Of a stretch of DNA of 64,000 bases, positions 46,138 through 56,284 are shown one piece after another (the stretch's first letter is position 1; every line of letters starts with the position of its first letter). Under the pieces are notes generated by a model that searched no databases, was not told the origin of the DNA, and saw only the letters and a program-made list of their open reading frames with translations. The stretch is from Ditylenchus dipsaci (taxonomy: Eukaryota > Nematoda > Chromadorea > Rhabditida > Anguinidae): the NCBI GenBank assembly GCA_004194705.1, contig SADC01001275.1, positions 186,001-250,000 on the forward strand, in the 5' to 3' direction. The position numbers and the translations under genes are program-made.

Positions 46138-47046
46138 TTTTGTTCAGTCTTCTTTTCTTCGCTGCGTCTCGATTGGAGCGGTCAAAGAATCAAGGTGCTA
46201 TACCCGAGTGGTGGTCATACATGGTACGTTGACTGTTTTTCTTCTATGTTTCAAAATAAATCTTCTTGATTCAGTCGTCTTCTTTTCTTCGCTGCGTCTC
46301 AGTTGGAGTGGTCAAAGAATCAAGGTGCTATACCCGAGTGGTGGTCATACATGGTACGTTGACTGTTTTTTTTCTGTGTTTCAAAATAAATCTTCTTGAT
46401 TCAGTCGTCTTCTTTTCTTCGCTGCGTCTCAGTTGGAGTGGTCAAAGAATCAAGGTGCTATACCCGCGTGGTGGTCATTCATGGTACGCTGAGTGTTTTT
46501 TTCTATGTTTCAAAATAAATCTTCTTGATTCAGTCGTCTTCTTTTCTTCGCTGCGTCTCAGTTGGAGTGGTCAAAGAATCAAGGTGCTATACCCGAGTGG
46601 TGGTCATACATGGTACGTTGACTGTTTTTTTTCTGTGTTTCAAAATAAATCTTCTTGATTCAGTCGTCTTCTTTTCTTCGCTGCGTCTCAGTTGGAGTGG
46701 TCAAAGAATCAAGGTGCTATACCCGAGTGATGGTCATACATGGTACGTTGACTGTTTTTTTTTCTGTGTTTCAAAATAAATCTTCTTGATTCAGTCGTCT
46801 TCTTTTCTTCGCTGCGTCTCAGTTGAAGTGGTTGAAGAATCAAGGTGCTATACCCGCGTGGTGGTCATACATGGTACGTTGACTGTTTTTTTTCTATGTT
46901 TCAAAATAAATCTTCTTGATTCAGTCGTCTTCTTTTCTTCGCTGCGTCTCAGTTGGAGTGGTTGAAGAATCAAGGTGCTATACCCGCGTGGTGGTCATCC
47001 ATGGTACGGTGACTGTTTTTGTCCTTTATCTTTTTCAACAAATTTC
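46138..47046 (+). repeat. 130-bp tandem array, about seven copies
   Basis: The units begin near 46138, 46268, 46398, 46527, 46657, 46788 and 46918, with 129-131 bp spacing and high identity. Each contains an acceptor-like TTGATTCAG, then 79 bp ending TACCCGAGTGGTGGTCATAC-ATG, then a donor-like GTACGTTG and ~51 bp of T-rich sequence. A decayed copy lies near 47170-47245. The ORFs across it are translations of the repeat. Confidence 0.85.
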
Positions 47047-47557
47047 TTTGATTCAGTTACTGTTTTTTGAATGATTGATTTTCAGTAGTTCGCGCTTGCA
47101 TCAAGTATCAATAAATTCGCTGAAATGTTAACAACGGATGACCCGCGTGGTTTTTTTAATTCAAATTTTTTTAATTCAGTCGTCCTATCTTCTTCATGGT
47201 ATCTCGAGAGAAGTGCTGAAGAATCAAGGTGCTATACCGAGTGGTGGCCTTCGACACTATTTCTGCCTCTTTGTCTGTGTTGATAGCAAGAATAATCCTC
47301 AAGAATAAAAACGACAGCAATCATTTAAGAATTGAATTTTCGCATTTTGTCAATAAAAAGTTATGTTTTTATGCTTTTTAAGTTTGTGTTTTCTCTTCAC
47401 TTCGTCATGAGTTGTGTCTTAAGTGCGATATCACATGTCTCTACTGTCATGTCTGAAGTGTTTTGATCTGTGTCATGTCAGATGTGTGATGTTTTATAAG
47501 TCGCAATCAAATGAGTGAAATTTTGCATTTTGATTTAACTGAGTGGTTTTAGTGGTT

Positions 47558-49267
47558 ATGGTAGTGCAAGGAAGCTCGAGCGAGAAAAAGGCTGAAGAGG
47601 ACTTCATGTTGGAGAACCCGAGTGGTGGCAGTTTTGGTTTGACTAAAAGTCAGAAATCATTTTTATGAGTTTTTTCCACTAATTTTAAATTACTTTTTAG
47701 ATGATGTTGCGGCTAAAAATATTTTGATTTCTCGATCAGATGATTCAATCATGGATGACCTGCACGGTGGCAATTTCCTTGATAGTGGTTCTGTCTCGAA
47801 AGATTTGCACAGTGATCTTACACCATCAAAGAAAAAAAGACGCTCTATTCTGTCATCTTTCCGTTCAATTCCAAAATTGATTGTAGGGGAGCAATGTATG
47901 TGACACTTTGAAAAATTTTCTGCACCAGCTGTAAAAAATATCTTTACTCTACTTCTGCAAGTAGTGTGCATGGAAGATGTGGTTACTTACGACAAGAAGC
48001 ACAAAATTAGAACTGTGGTTGGAAGTGATGGCAAAAGCCCTCCATCCTTCATTCAGCTTAGCGCTTGGGATAAGTATCGGGACGCTTTCGCAGTTTCAAC
48101 ATCCACTCAATGCCTCAATTCTTCCTTTGACAGCAATTTTTCATCATTCATGTCTCTCATGGTAATATATAGTTATTTTAATTATTTTAATTTTTTGGTT
48201 TTCAAGGGAAAAACAGTGACTTTCAAGAGTGTCTCAGTTGTAGGTCCTCCAAAAGACCAACTCTACAATCTTGGCAATGTGGAAATGGCTCTCAGTTATA
48301 AAGATGCTTCCGCGGTGACAATTGTGGCTGATGCTTCTTTGATCATTGAAAACAATATGAAGGAATATTTCGATTTCCTCCTGGAATTCAAATTCAACCT
48401 GAATGGTGGCCATTTCTGTCCAGTGACGCTGAAGGATCTCAAAAAATCTACGAAAGTGCTTGGAATGTAGGTCTTTCGAAAATCAAGAGAAAGTTAATGT
48501 AACTATTTAGAGACCTCAAGATATATCTGAAGCACGTTGAACCTATTCGACATTTTGTAAAAGATGACGTTATTCAGTGTGTGTTTGACTTTTACGGAAC
48601 CGATGGTCTAGAAAGCGTGCAAGTAACAGCATGGAATTGCGTTGCTGTTGTGCTTAGACATTTTCTTGACTCTGCTAAGGTTAATAATTGATATTTTTAT
48701 TAGCATGATCTTTTATGTTTCAGGGTAGCTATGTTTATTTGCAAAATGTCAAAATGAATCGACCAGGTTGTTTCACATTCTCAATGGCATCGAAGTTTGA
48801 AATCTTCAAAAGCTCTGAAGGCTTCGGTCCAGCGGCAAAGACTTTGAGCCAGCTTATCGGTCAACTTGGAACAAAAAAAGGTAAATTTTGAAAGATTGTA
48901 TTCTTTAAAATTTTGCGCTTTTTAGTCTCGCTTCGACTCCAAATTATCACTGAGATAATCGACCTGCATGGTGGCCTTTATTTTGGGATGGCTTCAGATG
49001 GCTTGCACAAGTGTCAGCTTCTTTTCCAAAACAAAACTGATGCAGAAATCGATGACGAAATATACGTGCGAGAAGCTACAGTTGACTGGACAGGTATTAT
49101 AAAAGATAGCAGTCGATATTCTGACATAAAAACCGAGTTAAGGCAGCGTGTTGTCCATCACTGTTATTTCGTTGGATCACTTCACCATAGAGAAAGAGAA
49201 TTTATTCAGTGAAAAATTGAACGTTGACGAACTGGAATATCCATCGGAGGAGAAGAAAGACGGTTAA
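47558..49267 (+). CDS. RPA-like OB-fold single-strand DNA-binding protein (element cargo)
   Basis: Eight exons: 47558-47636, 47701-47895, 47965-48161, 48207-48466, 48511-48679, 48724-48880, 48926-49093 and 49143-49267. They total exactly 450 codons with every junction in phase. Several introns are 45-64 bp. Exon 2 has a nuclear-signal-like PSKKKRR. Two or three OB folds are suggested: VVTYDKKHKIRTVVGSDGK with FIQLSAWDKYRDAF and GKTVTFKSVSVVG; and DDVIQCVFDFYGTDGLESVQ with VTAWNCVAVVL and GSYVYLQNVKM. The pattern is that of RPA1 DNA-binding domains, also known from proteins carried by transposons. The start follows TTTTAG by 5 bp. AATAAA lies near 49341. The intact frame, despite errors in other genes here, argues for recent selection or a young copy. 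Exact family membership is inferred. Confidence 0.7.
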
Positions 49268-49340
49268 AAAATATTAGGCTCTTTGTTTGGCAAAATATCT
49301 GTTAATTCTGTTTGTTTATGTTATTTGTTCGTGTTAGAAA

Positions 49341-49346
49341 TAAATA
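49341..49346 (+). promoter_or_regulatory. Polyadenylation signal of the RPA-like gene
   Basis: AATAAA lies about 75 bp past the stop codon on the same strand. Confidence 0.5.
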
Positions 49347-50229
49347 TTGTTTGAGACTGTTTAAAAATTAAGTTTCTCTAATTTTTACGCGCTTATTTTT
49401 TGCAAGCTTCAATTATTCTGTTATAAAAAAGTATTAAAAACTTCTATAATTTTCTAAATTTGTTGAGTGAAAAGATCTCATTCTGGTAGCACTGAATTTA
49501 AAATGTCAGGACAGATATAATATTATGCAACAAATGTTCATCGAAATATAAATCCCGCCCGCAGGGCGGGCAAAAACTAGTTTTAAAATAACGCGTGGTC
49601 GCTGAGATATGACCTAAAGTTGCGTGCTTGTCATTTTTAAATGATGACCATCCAACTTTAAGTCATATCTCAGCGAGCACGCGTTATTTTAAAATTCTGT
49701 TTTTTGATTCGGATTCCTGAGGAAATTTCAGATACTGGGTGGCCCCAGAAAAACTGTTTTCCACAAAAAAAAGTACTTTTATGGCAAAAAATATCAAAAA
49801 ATTTTAAAAAAAGTCTCGCTAACTGGCCGTCTCGCTAACTGGCCGGTCCCCGTATTCGAGTAGGCAAAGATAAGGACGAGAGGATCAGGAATTAAGTAGG
49901 ATAAGTAGGAGATCAAGGTTCTTGCGATGTTGGTTGAGATTTTTATTTTCAGAATTATAGCGTAAAATTTTTTACCACGTGGTTGAATTTGAGCGATTTG
50001 ACTAGCCGATTACCACATTTACACAAATTATTTATCAACCCCTTCAAAATCGGAAAATTTTGTGGTCGAACTCAAGATTTTCGGGCGCTCATCTAATATA
50101 TATCAAAGAAGAATCGGTAGGGCTCATGGACGTCAAGAAAATGCAGAAAATAGATTTGCAGAACAACTTTTCTGACCGAGGTACGGTCTCTCAAAGTAGA
50201 TGTGGGAGCAGGGATGAGCATTTAGGTCT

Positions 50230-50925
50230 ATTTAGTATAGCGCATTTTTTACTAATTCGAAAATCATGTTTAAATGACTTCTAAGTGATTTTTATATGCT
50301 TAAAACGATAAGAAAGTTATTTTCTAACACTTTTTCACATAAAAATTGATTTTTGACAAAAAAAAATTTGACTAAAATTTAACTTTTTGCCTTGGGAGAC
50401 CAAGGTGAATCACCTTGTACTAAGGTATTCTACCCCGTTTTGGTCACTGGTGCTGGGCAAAAAGAGTCTTTTATGCATGTATGATCAAGAGTCTTGCTCG
50501 GAATTATGTCTAAGGTAAGTCTGTGCGCGCATCTCTAGCTAACCAAGCTTCCTGCGCCCCCTTCGGGGGCGCAGGGGGCTTGGTTGCTTGGGGTTGAGAT
50601 GCGCGCACACACATACCTGAGACACAAATCACTCGAAAGTGACTCTGGATGCATATAACATGTATGCATACCAGAGTTTCTTTATGCGGTAGGCCTCAGT
50701 TAACAAAACTATGTCAAATTCCATCTTTTTGGGGTATCCAGGTACCCTTTCAGGTTGGATTGCCTTGGGGGACCAAGGCAAAAAGTCAAATTTCGGTCAA
50801 AAAATTTTTCTTGAAAAATCAATTTTTTTTTGTGAAAAAGTGTTAGAAAATAACTTTCTTATCGTTTTAAGCATATAAAAATCACTTAGAAGTCATTTAA
50901 ACATGATTTTCGAATTAGTAAAAAA
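50230..50925. repeat. Full copy of the GC-hairpin foldback family
   Basis: The arms pair TCATGTTTAAATGACTTCTA near 50264 with TAGAAGTCATTTAAACATGA near 50888, and TGCCTTGGGAGACCAAGG with the GGGGACCAAGGCA side. The centre (50540-50585) is the GC-rich palindrome. This copy is the cleanest of the family in the window. Confidence 0.75.
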
Positions 50926-51261
50926 TGCGACCCCCCCCTAAACAAGTGCCAAGTTTATTTGGCATGCTAATGCTTTTTGTACCATTTTGTAGCTAAAACA
51001 AAAAAATGTCAAAATCGGTATTTTGGAACATGATACCCCTTGTGGTTCGAAAATTTTTTTTCTCAGAATTAAAAAAACAGCCGTCTTTCTCATGAAATCG
51101 GGGTCGAGAAACACGAATATGATGTTATTTCCTCGATCTGATCAGTCCCCGTGGGGGGGGGATTCTATACTGTAACCTATAACCACCACCAATAATTTTT
51201 CAGGTACCCGAAAACCATACTTTTTTTTTGGAAAAGTGGTGAAATTATCACGTGTTGTCCC

Positions 51262-51302
51262 TGAGCCTAATGCCTAAGCCTAATTCCTAAGCCTAAAAAT
51301 TA
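51262..51302. repeat. TTAGGC-like interstitial words
   Basis: Reads GAGCCTAATGCCTAAGCCTA and then ATTCCTAAGCCTAA. The same words occur at 13131-13178, 39059-39094, near 15990 and, inverted, near 31985. Confidence 0.55.
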
Positions 51303-51507
51303 TCAATTTTATCCTTTATCGTAGAATTAGTCATGATCCTTAGCTGAAATTACCCTTTGTCTTCTTGTTGAGTTTATTATGCAAATTAAGTGGTTGTAGT
51401 TGATATCACAATCTAACCAAAAATGCATTTGAGACGACTTTGAGCACTGCACAATTTCCATAAACTTCTATAAGTTATAGAAGTTATAGCGATGAGTCTA
51501 TAAGTTA

Positions 51508-51702
51508 TACAATCAACTCTCGATAATCCGTCACTCGCTAATCCGTCACTCTCGATGATCCGTCGCCTTCGTGACACTTTGTTTGGTTTTGCCTTAAATA
51601 AATAAGGCTAATCCGTCACTAGCTAATCCGTCACTCTTGATTTTCCGTCACCCCACTGCCGGTCCCAAGGGGTGACGGATTATCGAGAGTTGACTGTAGC
51701 TT
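51508..51702. mobile_element. TA-type MITE with AATCCGTCACT words
   Basis: The ends are ACAATCAACTCTCGATAATC and its near complement GATTATCGAGAGTTGACTGT. TA flanks both. GCTAATCCGTCACT is repeated inside. Confidence 0.65.
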
Positions 51703-51892
51703 CACTGTCACTCAACATCTAAAACCATGAACCATCGATTCAAAGGTGCTAATTTATGTTCAGAAAGCTGGAAATTAGAAATTAAAAAAAACACTTTTAA
51801 TTATGACTGATAATCAAATCAAGCACCTCCGATTTTGGCTGATTTTCGACTGAGAGTGCTGATTTCAGACTGTTTTGTCATGAGAGCCCCGT

Positions 51893-52507
51893 GTTAAAGG
51901 GGGGGAACTTTATATACGCATCGCTTTAGGTCACAGGTTCGACTACCACTGGCTGCAGACCTTCTTTTTTTCTCCTTTTATTTACAAGTTTAGTGTCAAA
52001 ATGCAGCCAAGCTTCCGGGCTTTTATTTAGGCTATCATACAGATGAAAAGTTGGTATAAAGTCAGGGCTAAAATATAAAAAATCCAATTCGATGAAATCC
52101 TCAATAGAACTATCCCAGTACTTTTCGGTAGTATCCTGGAACTGACGTTTTTCCAAATTTTAATTTACATACTCATTTGCAACCTTACACTCAAAATGTA
52201 GCCCTGCTTCTAACCGTCATTTTCAGCATACGGTTGTATTAGATCATGTAAATTGAAATCGCAAAAAATATCAGTTCCTAGTGCGCATCATTTTGGCTAG
52301 TTTCCTTTGATTTGGTAGTCATTGCCAAAAATTGCAAAATTGAGGCAGTTGATGACAGCAAAGCAGTGCTGGAAATGGCTGCAATCGATTGCTCGATGAT
52401 TTTTGGACCTAAAAGTCAAAAAACTTACTAAAAAGTAAATTAAAACACCCACCAGAGGGACTAGAACTTTCGACAAAAGGCAATGCGTATATAAAGTTCC
52501 CCCTCCC
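51893..52507. repeat. Foldback with tRNA-like words
   Basis: The outer words GGGGGAACTTTATATACGCA and TGCGTATATAAAGTTCCCC pair. The left arm continues with a tRNA B-box-like CAGGTTCGACTACCACTGG. The inner part (GATGACAGCAAAGCAGTG ... ATCGATTGCT, 52345-52395) matches 12560-12605 in the large foldback of the RING gene. Confidence 0.6.
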
Positions 52508-52547
52508 TTTAAATAGTAAAAATAAACAAAATAATCAGGCAACTAGT

Positions 52548-52752
52548 GACATTAATTCGAGGGGGCCGTTAAATCGAGGGCATACTTTCGCAGTCGGGAA
52601 CGGCTCTAGGGGCCATTAGATCGAGAGGCCCTTAAATTGGGAGCATAACTCCTTATATTTAAGTCAAATCCAACCGAACTGAGCCCAGGGGGCCGTTAAA
52701 CCGAGGGGGCCGTTAAACCGGGGGAGCCGTAAAATCGAGGGTTTACCGTACT
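52548..52752. repeat. CGAGGGGGCCGTTAAA word cluster
   Basis: Five to six diverged same-strand copies of a ~20-bp word, TCGAGGGGGCCGTTAAA. It ends GGGTTTACCGTAC, so it is probably one end or an internal part of a TA-type MITE. Confidence 0.5.
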
Positions 52753-52890
52753 TAAAAATATAAAAGTCTAGCCTAATTCCGACTCAGCAACACATAATGT
52801 CAGACAATCTGGATTTTATAGGATAATGAGTAACGGAACAGAAAGTTTGAACAACAATAACGCAATAAGTGTAACAGGAGTTAAGTCGAT

Positions 52891-54071
52891 TCAGGCGCTC
52901 TCCTGCTTAGCCTCATTGATGACCTTCATGATTTCGATCTGTGCATTAGCGGAGACTTCAGGCGAGAGCGCGGAGAGATTCTTGACCACCAGAGCTCCAA
53001 ATATTTCTTCAGCAGTTTGCTCGCAGAAAGACTGCTAAAAAGGATTTACAATTTTTTCCCTCTCGAAAAACAACAAAATTATGCCTGGAGGACATGATTA
53101 GCCGTTTTTAACACTGGAGTCTTGCGAGCCACAGAATGAGATCGCTTCTTGATAGCAGCAACTTTAACGGGAGCAACATGCTTCGGCGAAAATTTCTCAG
53201 CTACATGGACAGACGCGCGTTTCGGAGCGGGAGAAGACTTCAAACGGCTGCTTTTGACAGAGTCTTCGTAGGCACGAATGAGATCAGCGCAGTGCTATGG
53301 AAAATGCAGCTTAGACAAGACAATTATTAGCTAAAAAATATACCAAGTTTTTCAACGGCTCCCAGCTGAGTTCCTTGTATCCCTTCCACTTGACCTGATA
53401 CTCGATCGCCTTCTTCTTGCCGCTTTTCTTGTCAACCACAGCTTCAACTTCATACTCGGGGGGCTCATCGTCTGACTTGATGCCGGAAGATCGCTAAAAT
53501 AAAGCAAGTTGGAAAATGTTGAAAAGGAATAAAACACACATACCTTCGCAGAGGGAGATACAACGACTGACGGAGGCGCTACTTCTCTCTCAGCGTTGTC
53601 TGCTCCACGGCGCTTTCTCTGAGTGGGCGTCTAAAACAAAAATAAGAAAACATAATAATTGGGACAAAGAAAAATTCGGACTTTGTTCGTGATGGCGTCA
53701 CTAGTCTTCTGGCTGGCGCCCTTGATTCCCACATCACCACGCTTGGTCGAACTGTCTTCCTGAAAAAGAAACTGAAAACATTCTTCTGAATAAAAAAGAA
53801 CCTTCGAGGTCGTAGATACTCTACTTTCGATCGATTCGTCAAGACTCTTTTGAGGCGAAGAGTTACCACTCTTGGAGGACTCAGTAGACATATCAACTGC
53901 TTTTTTTTGCTTTGAATGCTCGAAGACGCTGAAAAAGAGACGCCTAAGACTAGGTTTGTCGAACGTCCAAACTTTCGACCCATTGAGTCGAACGGCGAAA
54001 ATTTCTCGAATTTCGCCATTCGACTTTAAGAATTTATTACGCGTAGAGTCATACACACCGTATTTACTCAA
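52891..54071 (-). CDS. Chromodomain protein
   Basis: Six exons, all in phase 0: 53802-54071, 53682-53759, 53544-53630, 53344-53493, 53094-53294 and 52891-53034. Exon 4 encodes a chromodomain: EYEVEAVVDKKSGKKKAIEY, then QVKWKGYKELSWEPLKNL, continuing in exon 5 with HCADLIRAYE. Chromodomains read methylated histone tails; the aromatic cage here would be Y, W and W. Exon 5 is basic and rich in Ser/Pro; exon 6 is a short helix-like tail (IEIMKVINEAKQ). No second (chromoshadow) domain is seen, so it is not a plain HP1. The N-terminal block GVYDSTRNKFLKSNGEIREI and VWTFDKPSLRRLF was not recognised. The frame stays open upstream of 54071 to about 54145 without a Met. An ATG right after TTTTTAG at 54200 lies in the same frame but two stops intervene, so the true start is unsettled. 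Confidence 0.8.
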
Positions 54072-54299
54072 ATAGAATAGCCTCCCCTTAACTTCGAGTG
54101 TCTTTAGTTCGGGGCAGATTCGATACTTTGCACTGCTGCTTATTTCTTATCTCCGTCAAGCTCTAATAATTCCGCTATCTGGTTTGTGGTAGTTGAGCAT
54201 CTAAAAATTTCGAGATCGACTCCAAAAATTTTTGGAGTTTTTTTCGGGGGGGGGGGGGGTGCGGTGGGAACTTGGAAAATATAAGACTCTCGCAACTTA

Positions 54300-54467
54300 C
54301 TACAGTCAACTCTCTAATTAGCTTACACTTAAGAACAAACACGTTGGTTTTTTTCATAGCAAACCCTTTGTAAAGGATCGTTCCATTAAAGGACACTTCT
54401 CATCAGTGTACACCTGAGGCCGGTCACTTCGGTGTAAACTAATGAGAGAGCTGACTGTAGTTTAAAC
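54300..54467. mobile_element. TA-type MITE
   Basis: The ends are TACAGTCAACTCTCTAATTA and a diverged complement (TAATGAGAGAGCTGACTGTA). GTTTACAC-type words lie just inside both ends. Confidence 0.6.
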
Positions 54468-54699
54468 TACATAAGAAAAATTACGGTTGTGGTTGTGAAA
54501 AGTTGTAATTAACAATTTTCTGCTGCATTTGATGAAGGGTTTGAGAACTGAGACAAAAACTATTTCAAAATTTCTTTAACAATTCGATGATAGTATTGTC
54601 AAGTAGCTTGACTCGGGTGACCCGAGGGTTACTACTCGTTCGGGCCCCTCCGCATTTGGGCCCCCGCATTTGGGCCCCACTTCAAAATTTTTTATATAT

Positions 54700-55010
54700 C
54701 CATAAATCGTCGGTGAATTCATTTTACGTGTCAAGTAGTGTCAAGTGTCACCACTTGAAGAAGTGGCCTGTCAGCCTGGTCATGGATCTACGATTCTCGC
54801 TTTATTTCAAGAAGCCTGAAATCGACACTTTTTTTTAAATTCGAACATCGTGACGATGAAAAGATTCGCCAAAGTCTTGGCTATCTTTTGATATACAACT
54901 TGTCCGAAAATTCCGCTCAAACATATTGATTCTAAACTCAGTAAGATTAAACCACAATAATCCATCCATGACCAGGCTGACAGGCCACTTCTTCAATCCT
55001 CTCAAAAAGG
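54700..55010. repeat. Diverged foldback
   Basis: AGAAGTGGCCTGTCAGCCTG near 54758 pairs with CAGGCTGACAGGCCACTTCT near 54974. CTACGATT and other inner words pair poorly. Confidence 0.5.
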
Positions 55011-55860
55011 GGAACACACAGTAACACTTGTGATCTGATACTGGTATCTGATTCAGTTTTTCATGCTCTATCACATGGTGTTTTTATTTTTTAAAAAAGT
55101 CTGATAAAATTTTGAGAAAATAACGAAACCAAGCCATAACCACGTGGATTTTCGTCCAAAAGCCCCTGGTTTTTGGTATGTTTTTTAAGTCAAATTGTTT
55201 TGGCTTGAATTTTATGATATTCGCTTGTTGTCTTGTGAGTCTTTGAACTGGTTCTGTCGCATTTTCACGCTGATCATTTTGGTATATTGAAAACCAAAAA
55301 TGTTAAAGAAAGTCGGTTATAAATAAGCCAAACCAGGTACCCTTAAAATTTCAATACCAGGAAAACAGCTGAGTTTACCTCTTCTTCTCTAATTTCTGAG
55401 TGACTTTTGTTTTATTTTTGTGCTGATTTTTCCCTTATCTTGTAGCTCTTAAATTCCTCTACAAGTGTTTACCAAGCATCATGGAGTTGAACAGCGATAT
55501 GACATGTCTTGCGCAGCTTGAGTAAACTTTTGTCAAGTGAGAAAATTTCGGGTTTAATATGGTTTCAGTAGGCAAACGACATACCATTAGAAAGCCCAGA
55601 CAAAGGGCTTGCTTATGAGCATAAAAGAAAATGCTGCGTCAGATAACTTCACTGCTCACCAGCCTTAAGAAAAAACTGTCCATTTTTCAAAGAGTCGTTT
55701 TGAAAATTGGGGTAATTAAGGGCATTACACACAAGTTCATGGGTCTGATTTCGCGATCATCGTGCTCAGCAGGTCTGAAAACTCCCAGGTAGTCAAAAGT
55801 TACAGTCCGCCTTTCTCGTGTTAATTTGCATCAATACGCCCAAGTAACACCCCTCTGTAA

Positions 55861-56267
55861 GGAGAGGCGAAAATTGCGCGCCGGAAAATTGCGCGCCAAC
55901 TTTTTTCTTTTAGTCAAAGAGGCAAGAATTAAATTGAATTTTTCGAAAGTGATGATATTGTCAGGTATTTCCAAGATTCTAGTTTCTTTTAAGGTATTTT
56001 TTGTGAAAACATGCTCTCAAAATATGGCACAAAAGACTAGAAGTATGAAACAAATCCGAAAATGATCACTTTTTTTCTGATTTGTTACATTTTTTAGTCT
56101 TTTGGGCCTTTTGGGCCACACAAATGATACCTTATAAAAAACTAGAATCTTAGGGCTACCTGAAAGTATCATCAATTTTAAATTTTTTTTTTCTGAAAAT
56201 TTGTCTTTTTGATTAATAGAAAAAAAAGTTGGCGCGCAATTTTCCGGCGCGCAATTTTCGCCGCTCC
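55861..56267. mobile_element. Inverted-array element, word GGAAAATTGCGCGCC
   Basis: The left end is GGAGAGGCGAAAATTGCGCG, with a second copy of the 15-bp word directly after it. The right end is the complement. The flanks CTCTGTAA (55853-55860) and CTCTGTGA (56268-56275) match at seven of eight bases, suggesting a target duplication. Confidence 0.7.
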
Positions 56268-56284
56268 CTCTGTGATACCCTGCC

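Larger units (their letters stand above)
45765..49851. mobile_element. 4.1-kb TIR element carrying an RPA-like gene
   Basis: Terminal inverted repeats of ~150 bp pair at 45765-45925 and 49704-49851. They start with the word CGGCCAGTTAGCGAGA in two to three tandem copies and continue to TTCCTCAGGAATCCGAATCA. A perfect 9-bp duplication, GTATTCGAG, flanks it at 45756-45764 and 49852-49860; a 9-bp duplication is typical of MULEs. It contains a 130-bp tandem array and an eight-exon OB-fold gene, but no transposase that I can recognise. It sits in the long intron of the CAP-G gene. Confidence 0.85.

Noticed and set aside
46094..46779. Three overlapping 84-130 aa frames with repeated SSFLRCVSVGVVKESRC
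   Set aside because: They read through the 130-bp tandem array in a frame that crosses the predicted introns; repetition alone keeps it open.
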